A stretch of DNA of 64,000 bases from Clostridium sp. (GTDB taxonomy: Bacteria > Bacillota > Clostridia > Clostridiales > Clostridiaceae): contig JARKVD010000004.1 of assembly GCA_029851835.1 (NCBI GenBank), forward strand, positions 1 through 64,000, given 5' to 3'. Positions within the stretch are counted from its first letter, which is position 1. Every line of letters begins with the position of its first letter. Of the stretch, positions 1 to 9,806 are shown piece by piece. The notes beneath the pieces were generated by a model. It had not been told where the DNA came from. It did not search any database and saw only the letters and a list, made by a program, of their open reading frames with translations. A program made the position numbers and the translations under genes.

Positions 1-986
1 GAAATAAGCTAGATTTAGCTGTGGTTACAAAGGTATTTTGTTCTATGCCTGATATGGTAAGCACAGTAGTTGAAGCTGGTGTTAATATAATTGGAGATTC
101 AAGAGTAGAAAACTTAAAGAAAATAAAGAATTTAAATTGTGAAAAACTTCTTTTAAGGCTTCCATCTATAAGTCAGGCTGAGGAAGTGGTAAGGTATGCA
201 GATATATCTTTAAATTCGGAGCTGGATACTTTAAAAGCTTTGTCAAAGGAAGCTGTGAAGGCTAATAAGGTTCATAAGATTATATTAATGATTGATTTAG
301 GAGATTTGAGAGAAGGGGTATGGCCTAGTGAGGTAATTGATATTTCTAAAGAAATTGTAGGGCTGCCTAATATTGAATTCCTAGGTATAGGAACTAATTT
401 AACTTGCTATGGGGGTATTATTCCAGATGAGGTTAACTTAGGAAGACTTGTGGATATAAAAGAAGAGCTTGAGGAAAATCTGGGGATAAAATTAGAAGTT
501 GTTTCAGGTGGGAATTCAAGTAGCCTATATAGGGTTCTAAATAAAACTATGGTTGATGGCATTACTAATTTAAGATTAGGTGAATCTGTGGTTTTAGGTA
601 GGGAAACAGCCTATGGTAAGGATATTCCAGGAATGTTCAAGGATATATTCACTTTTAAAGGAGAAATCATTGAATTAAAGAAAAAGCCATCTATGCCTAT
701 TGGAAATATAGGAATGGATGCATTTGGAGAAGTACCAACCTTTGAGGATAAGGGTATGATGAAAAGAGCAATAATATCTGTTGGCAGACAGGATGTAAGA
801 ATTGATGGATTAACTCCTAAGGATAAGTTTATAGAAATATTAGGCGGCAGTAGTGATCATCTTCTTTTGAATTTAACTAACTGTATTGAAAATTACAAGA
901 TTGGAGATATTATTGAGTTTGATGTAGATTACGGTGCATTATTGTCCTTAATGACTTCAGAGTATATTAATAAGTATATAGTTTAG
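1..986 (+). CDS. orr: PLP-dependent amino-acid racemase, ornithine racemase-like (5' partial)
   Basis: The reading frame is open to the left edge of the window, so the N-terminus is missing; the GTG at 21 is internal. The fold is the alanine-racemase/YggS N-terminal barrel type: the short motif VVTKVF carries the expected PLP Schiff-base lysine (codon 30-32), and a GGNSSSLYR stretch around residue 165 fits phosphate binding. Overall layout and length match the clostridial ornithine racemase Orr, which converts L-ornithine to D-ornithine for the D-ornithine aminomutase route; that pathway is known for the family, not visible here. An alanine or other amino-acid racemase of the same family remains possible. 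Confidence 0.75.
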   Translation, partial: NKLDLAVVTKVFCSMPDMVSTVVEAGVNIIGDSRVENLKKIKNLNCEKLLLRLPSISQAEEVVRYADISLNSELDTLKALSKEAVKANKVHKIILMIDLGDLREGVWPSEVIDISKEIVGLPNIEFLGIGTNLTCYGGIIPDEVNLGRLVDIKEELEENLGIKLEVVSGGNSSSLYRVLNKTMVDGITNLRLGESVVLGRETAYGKDIPGMFKDIFTFKGEIIELKKKPSMPIGNIGMDAFGEVPTFEDKGMMKRAIISVGRQDVRIDGLTPKDKFIEILGGSSDHLLLNLTNCIENYKIGDIIEFDVDYGALLSLMTSEYINKYIV

Positions 987-1001
987 CAGTCAACAAAAAA
1001 C

Positions 1002-1050
1002 AGTTAATGTAGTGCTTTTATTAGTATAGCATTACATTGACTAGTTTTTT
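1002..1050 (+). terminator. Rho-independent terminator of the racemase gene
   Basis: A 14-bp stem (1002-1015 with 1028-1041, two G-U pairs) is followed by a run of T residues at 1044-1051. It lies 15 bp after the racemase stop codon. Confidence 0.75.
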
Positions 1051-1138
1051 TGTTAATTAGTTTAGAATAAAACATATTTGTATTAGCTAAAAGTAGGTAT
1101 ATAATAAAGTAAAGTTGTATAGAGGGGAGATGATTTAT

Positions 1139-1648
1139 ATGGTAGATTTTAAAGAGTTTACTGAAGCTCTTAATATAGCAATTAGAAATCTTCATGAAAA
1201 GGGTGCATTTTTAACTGTTAAATCAGGTAATGATGTGAATACCATGACCATTGGCTGGGGGAATGTTGGATATCAATGGGGGAAATGTCTATTTGCAGTA
1301 ATGGTTAGAAAACAGAGATATACTTATGATTTCATAGAAAAAGTAGATAATTTTACTGTAACAATTCCATTAGATGATAGCTTGAAAAAGGAAATAGTTT
1401 TCTGTGGAACTAAGTCAGGAAGAGATTACGACAAGTTTAAAGAGTGCAATTTAAAGCTGATGCCATCTAAATTCGTTGATACACCAGTGATTAATGCTCC
1501 AAATGTTTTAACCTATGAGTGTAAGATTGTTTATAAGCAAGAAATGAATCCAGAATTTTTATCAGAAGGTATAAAAGCTTCTGCATATCCTAAAGAAGAT
1601 TACCATGTGATTTATTACGGAGAAGTTGAAGCAGTTTATAAATTATAG
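1139..1648 (+). CDS. Flavin reductase-like FMN-binding protein
   Basis: About 169 residues with the split beta-barrel FMN-binding pattern of the DIM6/NTAB flavin reductase family: an early T-M-T-I-G-W-G strand, followed by an R-K-Q-R-Y-T segment and a conserved FTV-IP strand and FCGT-SGRD-DKF helix region. I chose the ATG at 1139 because AGGGGAG at 1122-1128 lies at normal distance; upstream in-frame codons at 1115 and 1130 overlap or crowd that site. It stands alone between two terminators. Members reduce or bind flavins or act as small oxidoreductases; the substrate cannot be told from sequence. Confidence 0.75.
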   Translation: MVDFKEFTEALNIAIRNLHEKGAFLTVKSGNDVNTMTIGWGNVGYQWGKCLFAVMVRKQRYTYDFIEKVDNFTVTIPLDDSLKKEIVFCGTKSGRDYDKFKECNLKLMPSKFVDTPVINAPNVLTYECKIVYKQEMNPEFLSEGIKASAYPKEDYHVIYYGEVEAVYKL

Positions 1649-1658
1649 ATTAAGATAC

Positions 1659-1698
1659 AAAAGGGTTATATCAAGATAATATTGATATAACCCTTTTT
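1659..1698. terminator. Bidirectional terminator between convergent genes
   Basis: A 15-bp perfect stem (1660-1674 with 1682-1696) with A-rich and T-rich flanks. It sits between the flavin reductase-like gene and the convergent DUF1294 gene and can serve both strands. Confidence 0.8.
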
Positions 1699-1709
1699 AA
1701 AATTCATAA

Positions 1710-2012
1710 TTAGAATATCTTATAAATTTCATTCAGTATCTCTTCATAGTTTTCGAAAGAAAAGCCTAGAAGTAAAATTTGGACTGCTAGAATTAAAGGA
1801 ATACCGAAGGTGAATTTCTTGTGCTTAGTTTTATGCCTAAAGGCATGCATTCCACAAAGCATACCAATTGATCCACCGGCTATTGCTATAGATATAAGTG
1901 CTTTTTCACTGATTCTCCATTGCTTTTTTATTGCGCGACGTTTATCTATTAACATTGCAAAGAATGCAACTACATTTATAAATAATAAGTATATGATAAA
2001 TGGATTAGTCAT
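1710..2012 (-). CDS. DUF1294 family small membrane protein
   Basis: 100 residues with two to three hydrophobic segments and the DUF1294 signature: an N-terminal helix, the D-K-R-R-A segment, W-R-I-S-E, a glycine-rich AGGSIGM turn, and H-K-T-K-H-KKF before the last helix. A GGGGG-type ribosome site precedes the start on the minus strand. The family is widespread and has no established function; some members are fused to cold-shock domains, which this one lacks. It is a single-gene unit, convergent with the gene at 1139. Confidence 0.8.
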   Translation of the reverse strand: MTNPFIIYLLFINVVAFFAMLIDKRRAIKKQWRISEKALISIAIAGGSIGMLCGMHAFRHKTKHKKFTFGIPLILAVQILLLGFSFENYEEILNEIYKIF

Positions 2013-2178
2013 AATGGAACCCCCTTAATTATTAGATGTGGTTTTATATATAATTTTATATTAATGCAGTAATAATGAGAAGGTGTACATTAAAAAAATG
2101 AAATAAAATTATAGAATAGTAGAAAGTTTGTAGTATAATTGGGATTGGACTAAAATATCACTGATAGGGGGAAAATAA

Positions 2179-3084
2179 ATGAAGGCAGCAAATGAAATTA
2201 TTGCCCTATGTTTTATGATGGCAATAGGTATATATGCCAGAAAGAAAAATTTTATTGACGATAGAGTGGAAAAGGGGCTTAACAGTCTTTTAGTTAATAT
2301 CACATTACCTATGTCTATAATAAATAGTTTTTATATGACTTACGATAAAAGTATTGTAGATAACTGTAAAAAATTAATTTTTTATTCCTTTATAATACAT
2401 GTATTGGCATTTGTTATTAGTAAATTAGTATTTTGTAAAACAGAGAAGAAACGTAGGTCAGTGCTTGTGTTTATGGCTACATTTAGTAACTGTGCCTTTA
2501 TGGGATATCCTGTTTTAGGTAGTATTTATGGAGAAATAGGAATTTTCTATGCATCAATATATAATATCTTTTTCTATATTTTTGTATGGACCTTTGGTTA
2601 TGGATTATTTAGTACAGGCCTTACAATTAAGGAATCTATTAAAAATATAACGAAGAATGCTGCCCTATGGGCTGTGGCAATTGGTGGAGTTATATTTATT
2701 ACTCAAGTAACAATTCCAGATTTCTTGCTTTTAGGAATAAGAAGTGTAGGATCAATAACTACACCACTTTCAATGATAATAATTGGTTCTATGTTATGCA
2801 GCAGTAATATTAAAGAGGTTTTAACAGATAGGACTTTATATCTTATATCATTTATTAGATTAATATTAGTACCAATATTAGTATTTTTACCAATGAAGTA
2901 TATAGGAATAGATACAATGCTTATAGCTGTACCAACATTGATTATGGCCATGCCAGGAGCTGCCATATGTCCTGTTATGGCTATTGCCAATGATGGAGAT
3001 GGTAAATTTGCATCACAATGTGTATTTATTACCACAGTTTTATCTATTGTAACAATACCGTTGTTTGTGGCATTAGTCGGATAA
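2179..3084 (+). CDS. AEC family (auxin efflux carrier-type) transporter
   Basis: 301 residues with about ten membrane-spanning helices in two five-helix halves, the layout of the auxin efflux carrier/malonate permease (AEC) family. The N-terminal half has the NSLLVNITLPMS signature and N-C-A-F-M-G-Y-P, and the C-terminal half has MPGAAICP, typical of bacterial members that move organic acids or amino acids. ATG at 2179 follows a GGGGGAAA ribosome site. No linked enzyme indicates a substrate, so efflux of malonate, malate or another anion is only a family-level guess. Confidence 0.8.
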   Translation: MKAANEIIALCFMMAIGIYARKKNFIDDRVEKGLNSLLVNITLPMSIINSFYMTYDKSIVDNCKKLIFYSFIIHVLAFVISKLVFCKTEKKRRSVLVFMATFSNCAFMGYPVLGSIYGEIGIFYASIYNIFFYIFVWTFGYGLFSTGLTIKESIKNITKNAALWAVAIGGVIFITQVTIPDFLLLGIRSVGSITTPLSMIIIGSMLCSSNIKEVLTDRTLYLISFIRLILVPILVFLPMKYIGIDTMLIAVPTLIMAMPGAAICPVMAIANDGDGKFASQCVFITTVLSIVTIPLFVALVG

Positions 3085-3181
3085 AATGAAGCTTGGACGT
3101 ATACAAATTACAAATTTGAACAAAATATTGAGGTAGAAGTACTTAAAACATAGTTAGAAAAGTAATGTATGGAGGAAAAAC

Positions 3182-3412
3182 ATGAGAACATTATACAAGA
3201 ACCCAAAGGAGTTGGGAGCATGTCTAAGAGATATGGTAGATGTTTATAGAGATGATTTAATGTCCTATGAAGAATTATCAGAAAGAATACTAAAAATAGT
3301 AAAAGCTAATGAAGACAGAGTTTTTAAAAAAGGTGGTAACATAGAAGTTAAAATTGCTAACATTTTAGGTGAAGAAAGAGTAGAAATTATTAACGATATA
3401 GTTAATAACTAA
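3182..3412 (+). CDS. Small conserved clostridial protein (TIGR04540-like)
   Basis: 76 residues, charged and helical, with no signal or membrane segment. The N-terminal RTLYKNPKEL and the central YEELSERILKIVKAN resemble the small TIGR04540 family found in many clostridia; I make that match from memory. Its function is unknown. It has a GGAGG ribosome site and is followed at once by a strong terminator, so it is probably a monocistronic gene, or cotranscribed with the transporter 97 bp upstream. Confidence 0.6.
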   Translation: MRTLYKNPKELGACLRDMVDVYRDDLMSYEELSERILKIVKANEDRVFKKGGNIEVKIANILGEERVEIINDIVNN

Positions 3413-3427
3413 TATAAAAATATTTTC

Positions 3428-3462
3428 ATAGTTCATGGATAAGATCCATGAACTATTTTTTA
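3428..3462 (+). terminator. Rho-independent terminator
   Basis: A 13-bp perfect stem (3428-3440 with 3444-3456), a three-base loop and a following T run, 16 bp after the stop of the small gene. Confidence 0.9.
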
Positions 3463-3601
3463 TATTAAATAAAAAAATATTTGTAAAAATATTGAAAATA
3501 TGGTAACTTTATTAAAGGAGATTCGTATATTAATTGATTATGTTTTTGACATCAAGTTATAACTAGTTCTTAAATATTATTTTTATAAGAGGGGGATAAT
3601 T

Positions 3602-6600
3602 ATGTCGAGAAAAAAATGGGGAAAATCTCAAATGTGGAAGAAGATAATTAGCGGAACAATATCGTTATCACTATTTTTATCACTTTTTCCACTAGAAAGC
3701 GCAAATGCTTATGAGGTAGTACCAAGAGGTAACCTTAAGGCTATGAAAGAATTGGTTGAGAATCAACAAAAAGAACTTGAAGGAGTAGGGGGAATTGTAA
3801 GTCCTATTAAAGAAGGGGTTGATACTTCAACAGAAGAATATCAATCAATCATTGTTGAGTTTAAATCTTTACCTAAGATTACAGCGCAGGCGCTGAACGA
3901 TGGAGTGAATAAATTCTCACTAGACAATGAAGTCGAAAATGACCATAGGAAATTTAATCAGTTTTTGCTTGGAAATGAAAAGACAAAATCAACTGCAAAT
4001 TATTCAGTAGATCATTCATATTATGATACTTTTAATGGGGTATCAATGAAAGTAAAAGGTACAGACATTCCATTTCTTTTAGAAAGTGGAGTTGTAAAAT
4101 CCATTTGGAAAGATGAAGAGGTAAGAATTGAACCAACTGCTCAACAGACAAAAAGTGGTGATGGTCAATCATCAAGGATGGTAACAAGTACACCTTTAAT
4201 AGGAGTGGACAAGTTAAGAGCTGAAGGAATCACTGGTGAGGGCGTTAAAGTAGGAGTTTTAGATACAGGGTTAGATTATAACCATCCAGATTTAAAAGAC
4301 AACTATAGAGAAGGTGGATATGATTTTGTTGATAATGACGAGGACCCAATGGAAACTACTTATGATGATTGGCGCGCAAGTAATGCGCCTGAAAAAGATG
4401 ATAATGGTAATAGCTACTACACATATCACGGAACACATGTATCAGGAACAATAGGAGCAAATGGAAAGAATAGTGAGAGTGAGTTTGCAGTTACAGGAAT
4501 TGCACCCGATGCTGAAATTTACGGATATAGAGTTTTAGGACCATATGGAGTTGGATCATCATCAGATATTATTGCTGCTATTGAGCAGTCTGTAAAGGAT
4601 GGTATGGACGTTATAAACCTATCATTAGGAATTACAACACCAAGCCCACTATATCCAAGCTCTATTGCCTGTAACAATGCTGCTATAGCAGGGGTTGTGC
4701 CTGTGGTTGCAAATGGAAACTCTGGACCTGGGCCAAGTACCTTAGGTTCTCCAGGAACATCTCCATTGTCAATATCAGTGGGAGCTAGTACAACTAACAT
4801 ATCTATTGATAAGTTTAAATTACAAACATCAAATGGAACAAATATAAATGGAAAACTTCTTGCAAGATCATATGATAGTATGGATTATTTAGTAGAACAG
4901 GAATATGAAATAGTTTATGGTGGATATGGTTTGCCAAATGAGTTAAGTGGACTTGATGCTGAGGGTAAAATTTTATTTTTAGATAGAGGATATTTAACTT
5001 TTGCAGAAAAGTTTAAGGTAGCTAAAGATGCAAAAGCAGCAGCTTTAATAATTGCAAACAATGTTTCAGGTGAAATGGACTTTTATTTTGGAGAAAGTGT
5101 TGGTATGACACCAGGTGTGTCTATTTCTATGGAAGATGGACAAGTTTTAAAGGCGGAACTTGAAGCAAATAATAAACAAATTCAATTAGAAGCTGAAGAG
5201 GAAAACAAAGATGATACTCTTCAAGAAGAAACATTAGAAGCTAACGAGGAGAATAAAGATAATACTCTTCAAGAAGAAACAATTGAAAATGTTGACAATA
5301 AACCTTTTAAAGTTAAATTGGATTTTGATGGAAAGACTACGACTCAAGCAGATAAGTTAGCTGATTTTAGTTCAAGAGGCCCAGCTTCAGATGAAACAAT
5401 TAAACCTGACATTACAGCTCCAGGAGTTGGGATTTTCTCAACATATCCTGAGTATGTAAATAGTCCTGAAGAAGGAATTGATTACTCTTCTGCTTATGCT
5501 AGAATTGATGGAACATCCATGGCGGCACCACATATAGCAGGTGTAGCTGCATTGATGCTTCAGAATAATAGGGATCTTACACCAGAGCAAATTAAAGTTG
5601 CAATGATGAATAATGCTGAAAAATTAGTTGAAGATTATGGGGTTAATGAAATTGGTGCAGGTAGAGTTAATGCATATGATGCTGTTCACGGTGACATAGC
5701 AATAAAAGTTTTAGATAAGTGTCAATCTTTGGGTGAATATGATAATAAGATAGAGCTTGATTATATAACTGGATCTATGTCCTTTGATAGGATTTCTCAA
5801 AGTGAAAAAGACTCAAGCAAAGAACTGGATTTACAGATTGTTAATTCAGGTGAAGAGAAAAAAACTTTTGATGTATTAGTTGAGTTTCTTGGCGAAAATG
5901 TAGATGCTCAAAATGCAGAAGCTAATGGGGTTACATTAGATATACCGGATTCCCTAACTGTATCTGCTGGAAGTACATTAGACTTTAAAGGAGCTATAAA
6001 TATTCCAGCATCAGCAGCTCTAGGTAGATATGAGGGATTTGTTACATTAAAAAATACTAATAAACCTGATGAAGATTATAGAATACCTTTTGCAGTTAAA
6101 TACTTAACTCCCGGAGTTGAGTCTGTTGAATTTTCAAGGCCAGCTATAAGTAATGATTTAGAACTGATGCATATGGCAAAAATTCAAGGAATGACCGCAA
6201 GTATTACAGTTTCATCTCCTATAGATACAGTAGAAGTATATATAAGGGATTATAAAACTAGGGAAGTTATCGGATTCTTCGGAGAGGATGATTTATCTTA
6301 TTTGCCACCAGGATATAGTGATAGAATTGTTATTTTAGATGGTAGAGCATCTTATTTCCCAGTTGATAAAGAGGGAAATATAGATTATGTTCGTAGCAGT
6401 CTAAGAGATGGACAATATACAATAGAATTAATAGCTAATGATGCAGAAAGTGATGAACAGTATAAATTTTATCATGACATATTAGTTGATAATGAAGATG
6501 TTAAGATGGAAATGGATATAGAATCTGGAGTATATGAGATATCAGAGGATATGCTTACAACAGAGGAATATTTAGGATCTGAATATGAAGCATTTTGGCT

Positions 6601-8821
6601 AAAAGGAAATGTTTCAGATAATAGTATCCCAATTTTAAATGAAATGGGATATGATGTGGATGCAACAAGTATTCAAATTGTAGGATTCGTTAATGGAATG
6701 CCTTTATTAGGATTACCTGTTGCAAGTAACGGAGATTTTAAAGTTGGTATTGAGATGGGTGATGTTGAAAATGGAATTTTTGAGTTTTCACCTATGGCAA
6801 CGGATATAGCAACATCTCAAAATTTATATATGTCACCTAGATATTTCTTTATTAAAAAAGGAAATCCATATTATGGAGTTAACTTAGATAAAAAAGAGAT
6901 GATTGAAGGAGAAAATATAACAGCTACAATTAATATTAATAATGTAACAGGAAGCAGTTTTGAAACTACAATGGAATATTTGGACGGATTTGAAATTGAA
7001 GATATAAGAGTAAATAAACAGCTTCAAAAAATCCTTGATGATAACCAGTATAAGGTGAATATTTCTAAACAAATTACTGGATTTGGTATGATGAATCTTG
7101 GTTTGAAAGTTGAAGTAGTTGACAAAGATGGCAATCCAGTTAATATTTCAGGCAACATTTCCTTGGTAGATGTTGAACTAAAATTAGTTTCAGATGCAGA
7201 AAGTGATTATTCTAAAGAATATATTCAATGTAATGGAATGGATGTAAAAGATAAGGATGGAGAATTTGTAGATATTTCTTATTCAGGCTACTATGAAGGT
7301 GTTTTTATAAAAATGCAGACATCTACAATGAAGACCTTCCAGTTAGCTCAAGGATGCAACGAAATTCCATCCATTACTTCAGCAAATAGAGACTTAGATC
7401 AATACCTTTGGATTGAGGACTCAAATGGAAGTAAATATGATGTATTCTATGATGTTAATTATGATGAATATAGAGCGTTTAATTTACCTAAATCTACAGA
7501 AGAACTTAGGTTTGTAAGTGCAATGCCTGGACATTTTAAGAAAACCGCAAAATTTATTCCTTCAAGGACAATTAATGATGAGCTACTAGGAAAGGTATAT
7601 TATTTATTAGGCAGTGAGTTCTATAGAAGTATTGTGGCTGGAGATGTAAATGGTGATGGAGTGATAGATATTCATGATGCCTTAGAGGTTGAAAAGTACT
7701 ATGGCGAAAAAGTAGATTATAAAGAGAATCCAGTGGACTTCAATTTTGATGGAGTTGTTAATGCTTTTGATATGGATTATATTGTTTATAATTTTACTCT
7801 GTATAATGAACAAGTAGTTAATAGAGGTGAACCAGAATTAAGTTATGAAGGAAGAACTTTAGATGATATATTGGAAGCAACAGGATATAATAATGAAGTT
7901 CGTTTAGATGGTATTGAGATTGATAAAACTGACATGAACTTAGAAGTTGGTGATACTGATAAGATAACAGCTGTAATTACACCGGAAAATGTGCCTGGAA
8001 TAAGTTTAATTTGGAGTTCAGGAAATGAAAAAGTTGCAACCGTGGATTCTGATGGTAATGTTACTGCAATCGGTCCAGGACGTACTAATATAAAAGTAGG
8101 AACTAGTGATGGTAGACTGAATTTAGCATGTTCAGTTAAGGTAACTATTAATGGAGAGAGTCCAAAAATTTCAGAGGTTACTATAGACGAACCTGTTAGA
8201 GAAGTTTATGTAGGAGAAGAATTTGAATTGAATTTCCAAGTTAAGCCATATGATTCATTGGTAAATTCAGTTGAATACGTATCTTCAGCAAACAACATTG
8301 TTTCAGTTAAAGATGGAAAAGCAGTTGCACATAAACCAGGTAAAGCTTTTGTAACTTTAAGTATAAATGGAAGTCCGAATGTTGTGAATTGGGAAATAAT
8401 TGTTAAGGAAAAAGAGACGGACAAAACTCCATTAGAGTCAATCAAGCTTAGCAAAAATAGTTTAAATTTAGAAAAAGGACAATCAAAACAGTTAACTGTA
8501 ACGTTTAAACCAGAAAATGCTGATAATAAAAATGTTACATGGAAGTCTTCAGATGAAAAAGTGGCTACAGTAATTGATGGAAAAGTAGTTGCAGTAGGAA
8601 AAGGTAAGGCTGTAATCACTGTTACAAGTGAAGATGGCGGATATGAAGACACCTGTAAGGTAACTGTTAAGGATAAGGATAGCGGTAAGCCAGAGAAACC
8701 AGGCAAACCAAGTCTTCCACAGACTGGAGCTGTAGCTGGTGCATCAGTGGCTATGGTTGTAGGTGCTGCTGTAGTAGGTGCTGGATTATTGCTTGGAAAG
8801 AAAAAAACGAAAAATAATTAA
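3602..8821 (+). CDS. Cell-wall-anchored subtilisin-like (S8) protease with PA, dockerin-like and Ig-like modules
   Basis: 1739 residues. A Sec signal peptide spans about 1-36, followed by an I9-like propeptide region. The S8 catalytic triad is intact: D221 (VLDTGLD), H276 (HGTHVSG) and S639 (GTSMAAPH). A PA-type insert lies between H and S (about 430-520), followed by an acidic tandem repeat. After a long beta-rich middle region comes a dockerin type I-like module at about 1345-1400 (GDVNGDGVIDIHDA and DFNFDGVVNAFD), then three Big_2/Ig-like domains at about 1435-1690. The C-terminus has a sortase signal: LPQTG at 1705-1709, a hydrophobic helix and a KKK tail. The layout is like lactocepin/C5a-peptidase surface proteases. 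It probably degrades extracellular proteins. It is monocistronic. Confidence 0.92.
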   Translation: MSRKKWGKSQMWKKIISGTISLSLFLSLFPLESANAYEVVPRGNLKAMKELVENQQKELEGVGGIVSPIKEGVDTSTEEYQSIIVEFKSLPKITAQALNDGVNKFSLDNEVENDHRKFNQFLLGNEKTKSTANYSVDHSYYDTFNGVSMKVKGTDIPFLLESGVVKSIWKDEEVRIEPTAQQTKSGDGQSSRMVTSTPLIGVDKLRAEGITGEGVKVGVLDTGLDYNHPDLKDNYREGGYDFVDNDEDPMETTYDDWRASNAPEKDDNGNSYYTYHGTHVSGTIGANGKNSESEFAVTGIAPDAEIYGYRVLGPYGVGSSSDIIAAIEQSVKDGMDVINLSLGITTPSPLYPSSIACNNAAIAGVVPVVANGNSGPGPSTLGSPGTSPLSISVGASTTNISIDKFKLQTSNGTNINGKLLARSYDSMDYLVEQEYEIVYGGYGLPNELSGLDAEGKILFLDRGYLTFAEKFKVAKDAKAAALIIANNVSGEMDFYFGESVGMTPGVSISMEDGQVLKAELEANNKQIQLEAEEENKDDTLQEETLEANEENKDNTLQEETIENVDNKPFKVKLDFDGKTTTQADKLADFSSRGPASDETIKPDITAPGVGIFSTYPEYVNSPEEGIDYSSAYARIDGTSMAAPHIAGVAALMLQNNRDLTPEQIKVAMMNNAEKLVEDYGVNEIGAGRVNAYDAVHGDIAIKVLDKCQSLGEYDNKIELDYITGSMSFDRISQSEKDSSKELDLQIVNSGEEKKTFDVLVEFLGENVDAQNAEANGVTLDIPDSLTVSAGSTLDFKGAINIPASAALGRYEGFVTLKNTNKPDEDYRIPFAVKYLTPGVESVEFSRPAISNDLELMHMAKIQGMTASITVSSPIDTVEVYIRDYKTREVIGFFGEDDLSYLPPGYSDRIVILDGRASYFPVDKEGNIDYVRSSLRDGQYTIELIANDAESDEQYKFYHDILVDNEDVKMEMDIESGVYEISEDMLTTEEYLGSEYEAFWLKGNVSDNSIPILNEMGYDVDATSIQIVGFVNGMPLLGLPVASNGDFKVGIEMGDVENGIFEFSPMATDIATSQNLYMSPRYFFIKKGNPYYGVNLDKKEMIEGENITATININNVTGSSFETTMEYLDGFEIEDIRVNKQLQKILDDNQYKVNISKQITGFGMMNLGLKVEVVDKDGNPVNISGNISLVDVELKLVSDAESDYSKEYIQCNGMDVKDKDGEFVDISYSGYYEGVFIKMQTSTMKTFQLAQGCNEIPSITSANRDLDQYLWIEDSNGSKYDVFYDVNYDEYRAFNLPKSTEELRFVSAMPGHFKKTAKFIPSRTINDELLGKVYYLLGSEFYRSIVAGDVNGDGVIDIHDALEVEKYYGEKVDYKENPVDFNFDGVVNAFDMDYIVYNFTLYNEQVVNRGEPELSYEGRTLDDILEATGYNNEVRLDGIEIDKTDMNLEVGDTDKITAVITPENVPGISLIWSSGNEKVATVDSDGNVTAIGPGRTNIKVGTSDGRLNLACSVKVTINGESPKISEVTIDEPVREVYVGEEFELNFQVKPYDSLVNSVEYVSSANNIVSVKDGKAVAHKPGKAFVTLSINGSPNVVNWEIIVKEKETDKTPLESIKLSKNSLNLEKGQSKQLTVTFKPENADNKNVTWKSSDEKVATVIDGKVVAVGKGKAVITVTSEDGGYEDTCKVTVKDKDSGKPEKPGKPSLPQTGAVAGASVAMVVGAAVVGAGLLLGKKKTKNN
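5198..5293 (+). repeat. In-frame 48-bp tandem duplication in the protease gene
   Basis: Two adjacent 48-bp units (5198-5245 and 5246-5293) encode 16-residue acidic copies, both containing TLQEET. They form a Glu/Asp/Asn-rich linker between the PA insert and the last part of the catalytic domain. Confidence 0.85.
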
Positions 8822-8844
8822 ATAATAGGTTAAAAGTTTATTGG

Positions 8845-8884
8845 AAAGAACACTTCTTTTAATATGAAAGAAGTGTTCTTTTTA
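8845..8884 (+). terminator. Rho-independent terminator of the S8 protease gene
   Basis: A 15-bp stem (8845-8859 with 8867-8881) followed by a T run, about 25 bp after the stop. Confidence 0.88.
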
Positions 8885-8991
8885 GGTAAAAATAAAAACT
8901 TAATTGATAAAAATACATTTACTTTAATAAAACAATAGGATAAAGTGTAATAATAATCAAATGAATAAAGATAACAAAGGGGAGTTTTATT

Positions 8992-9627
8992 GTGAATCTA
9001 GATTTTATATACAAAAGACAAAGTATAAGAAAATATAAGGATATACTAGTGCCTCGAGAAGATGTGATGGAACTTATTAAAGCTGCAACATATGCACCGT
9101 CTCCAAAGAATCAGCAAGGGTGGCATTTTGTTGTAATTGAAAATCGTCAGTTAATAAATAAAATGGCAGATATAGTTTCTGAAAGTCATGACAAATTAGC
9201 AAATATGGCTAAAGATGAAGCTGATAAAGCTTTTTATATGAAGCTTAAAAAATATTATACTTTATTTAAAGATGCTCCAGTCTTAGTTGTTGTTTATGGA
9301 AAGCCATACGATATGATAGAGTACAAATTATTAAAGGATGGTGGTGCAGATGAAGAAACTTTAAAAGATATTTTAGCACCACAATCTGATTCACAAGCAA
9401 TAGGTGCTGCAGTAGAGAACTTTTTATTAGGAGCTGCTGCTATGGGCTATGGAACATGCTATATGACTGGACCAACTCATGCTAAAAAGCAGATTGAAGA
9501 ATTAATTTCTTTTAGCAAAGAGAAGTATAGTTTAATGGCGATGATTACGTTAGGAGTTCCAGAAGAAGATATTCCAAAACAAGCTCCAAGAAAGCCAATT
9601 GAAGAGGTTGTAACAATTATTGAATAG
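8992..9627 (+). CDS. Nitroreductase family FMN-dependent oxidoreductase
   Basis: 211 residues. The N-terminal RQSIRKYKD motif, APSPKNQQGW (FMN contact loop), and the GYGTCYMTGP segment near residue 160 identify the NfsA/NfsB/FRP fold. Members are homodimeric FMN enzymes that reduce nitro compounds, quinones or other flavin acceptors with NAD(P)H; the substrate cannot be read from sequence. The GTG at 8992 is preferred because AAAGGGGAG ends 8 bases upstream and the codon before it opens onto a stop. It appears monocistronic. Confidence 0.85.
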   Translation: MNLDFIYKRQSIRKYKDILVPREDVMELIKAATYAPSPKNQQGWHFVVIENRQLINKMADIVSESHDKLANMAKDEADKAFYMKLKKYYTLFKDAPVLVVVYGKPYDMIEYKLLKDGGADEETLKDILAPQSDSQAIGAAVENFLLGAAAMGYGTCYMTGPTHAKKQIEELISFSKEKYSLMAMITLGVPEEDIPKQAPRKPIEEVVTIIE

Positions 9628-9806
9628 TTGAAGAAAATAAATATGATGTATATTTTTATATCATTATTTATGAAGTTGAGAAAAATTTTCAGCTTCCTTT
9701 TTATGAACAATTAAAACAATTGAATATATTTTATTATGTGCTAAATTTATTTATATAAGATTAAGTAAATATTAACATGTAAATTTTTATGAGAAGGTGA
9801 AATGAC

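Noticed and set aside
8206-8706. Long minus-strand frame inside the protease gene, and similar frames opposite other genes
   Set aside because: They are antisense to well-supported genes, have no ribosome sites, and show no recognisable protein features.
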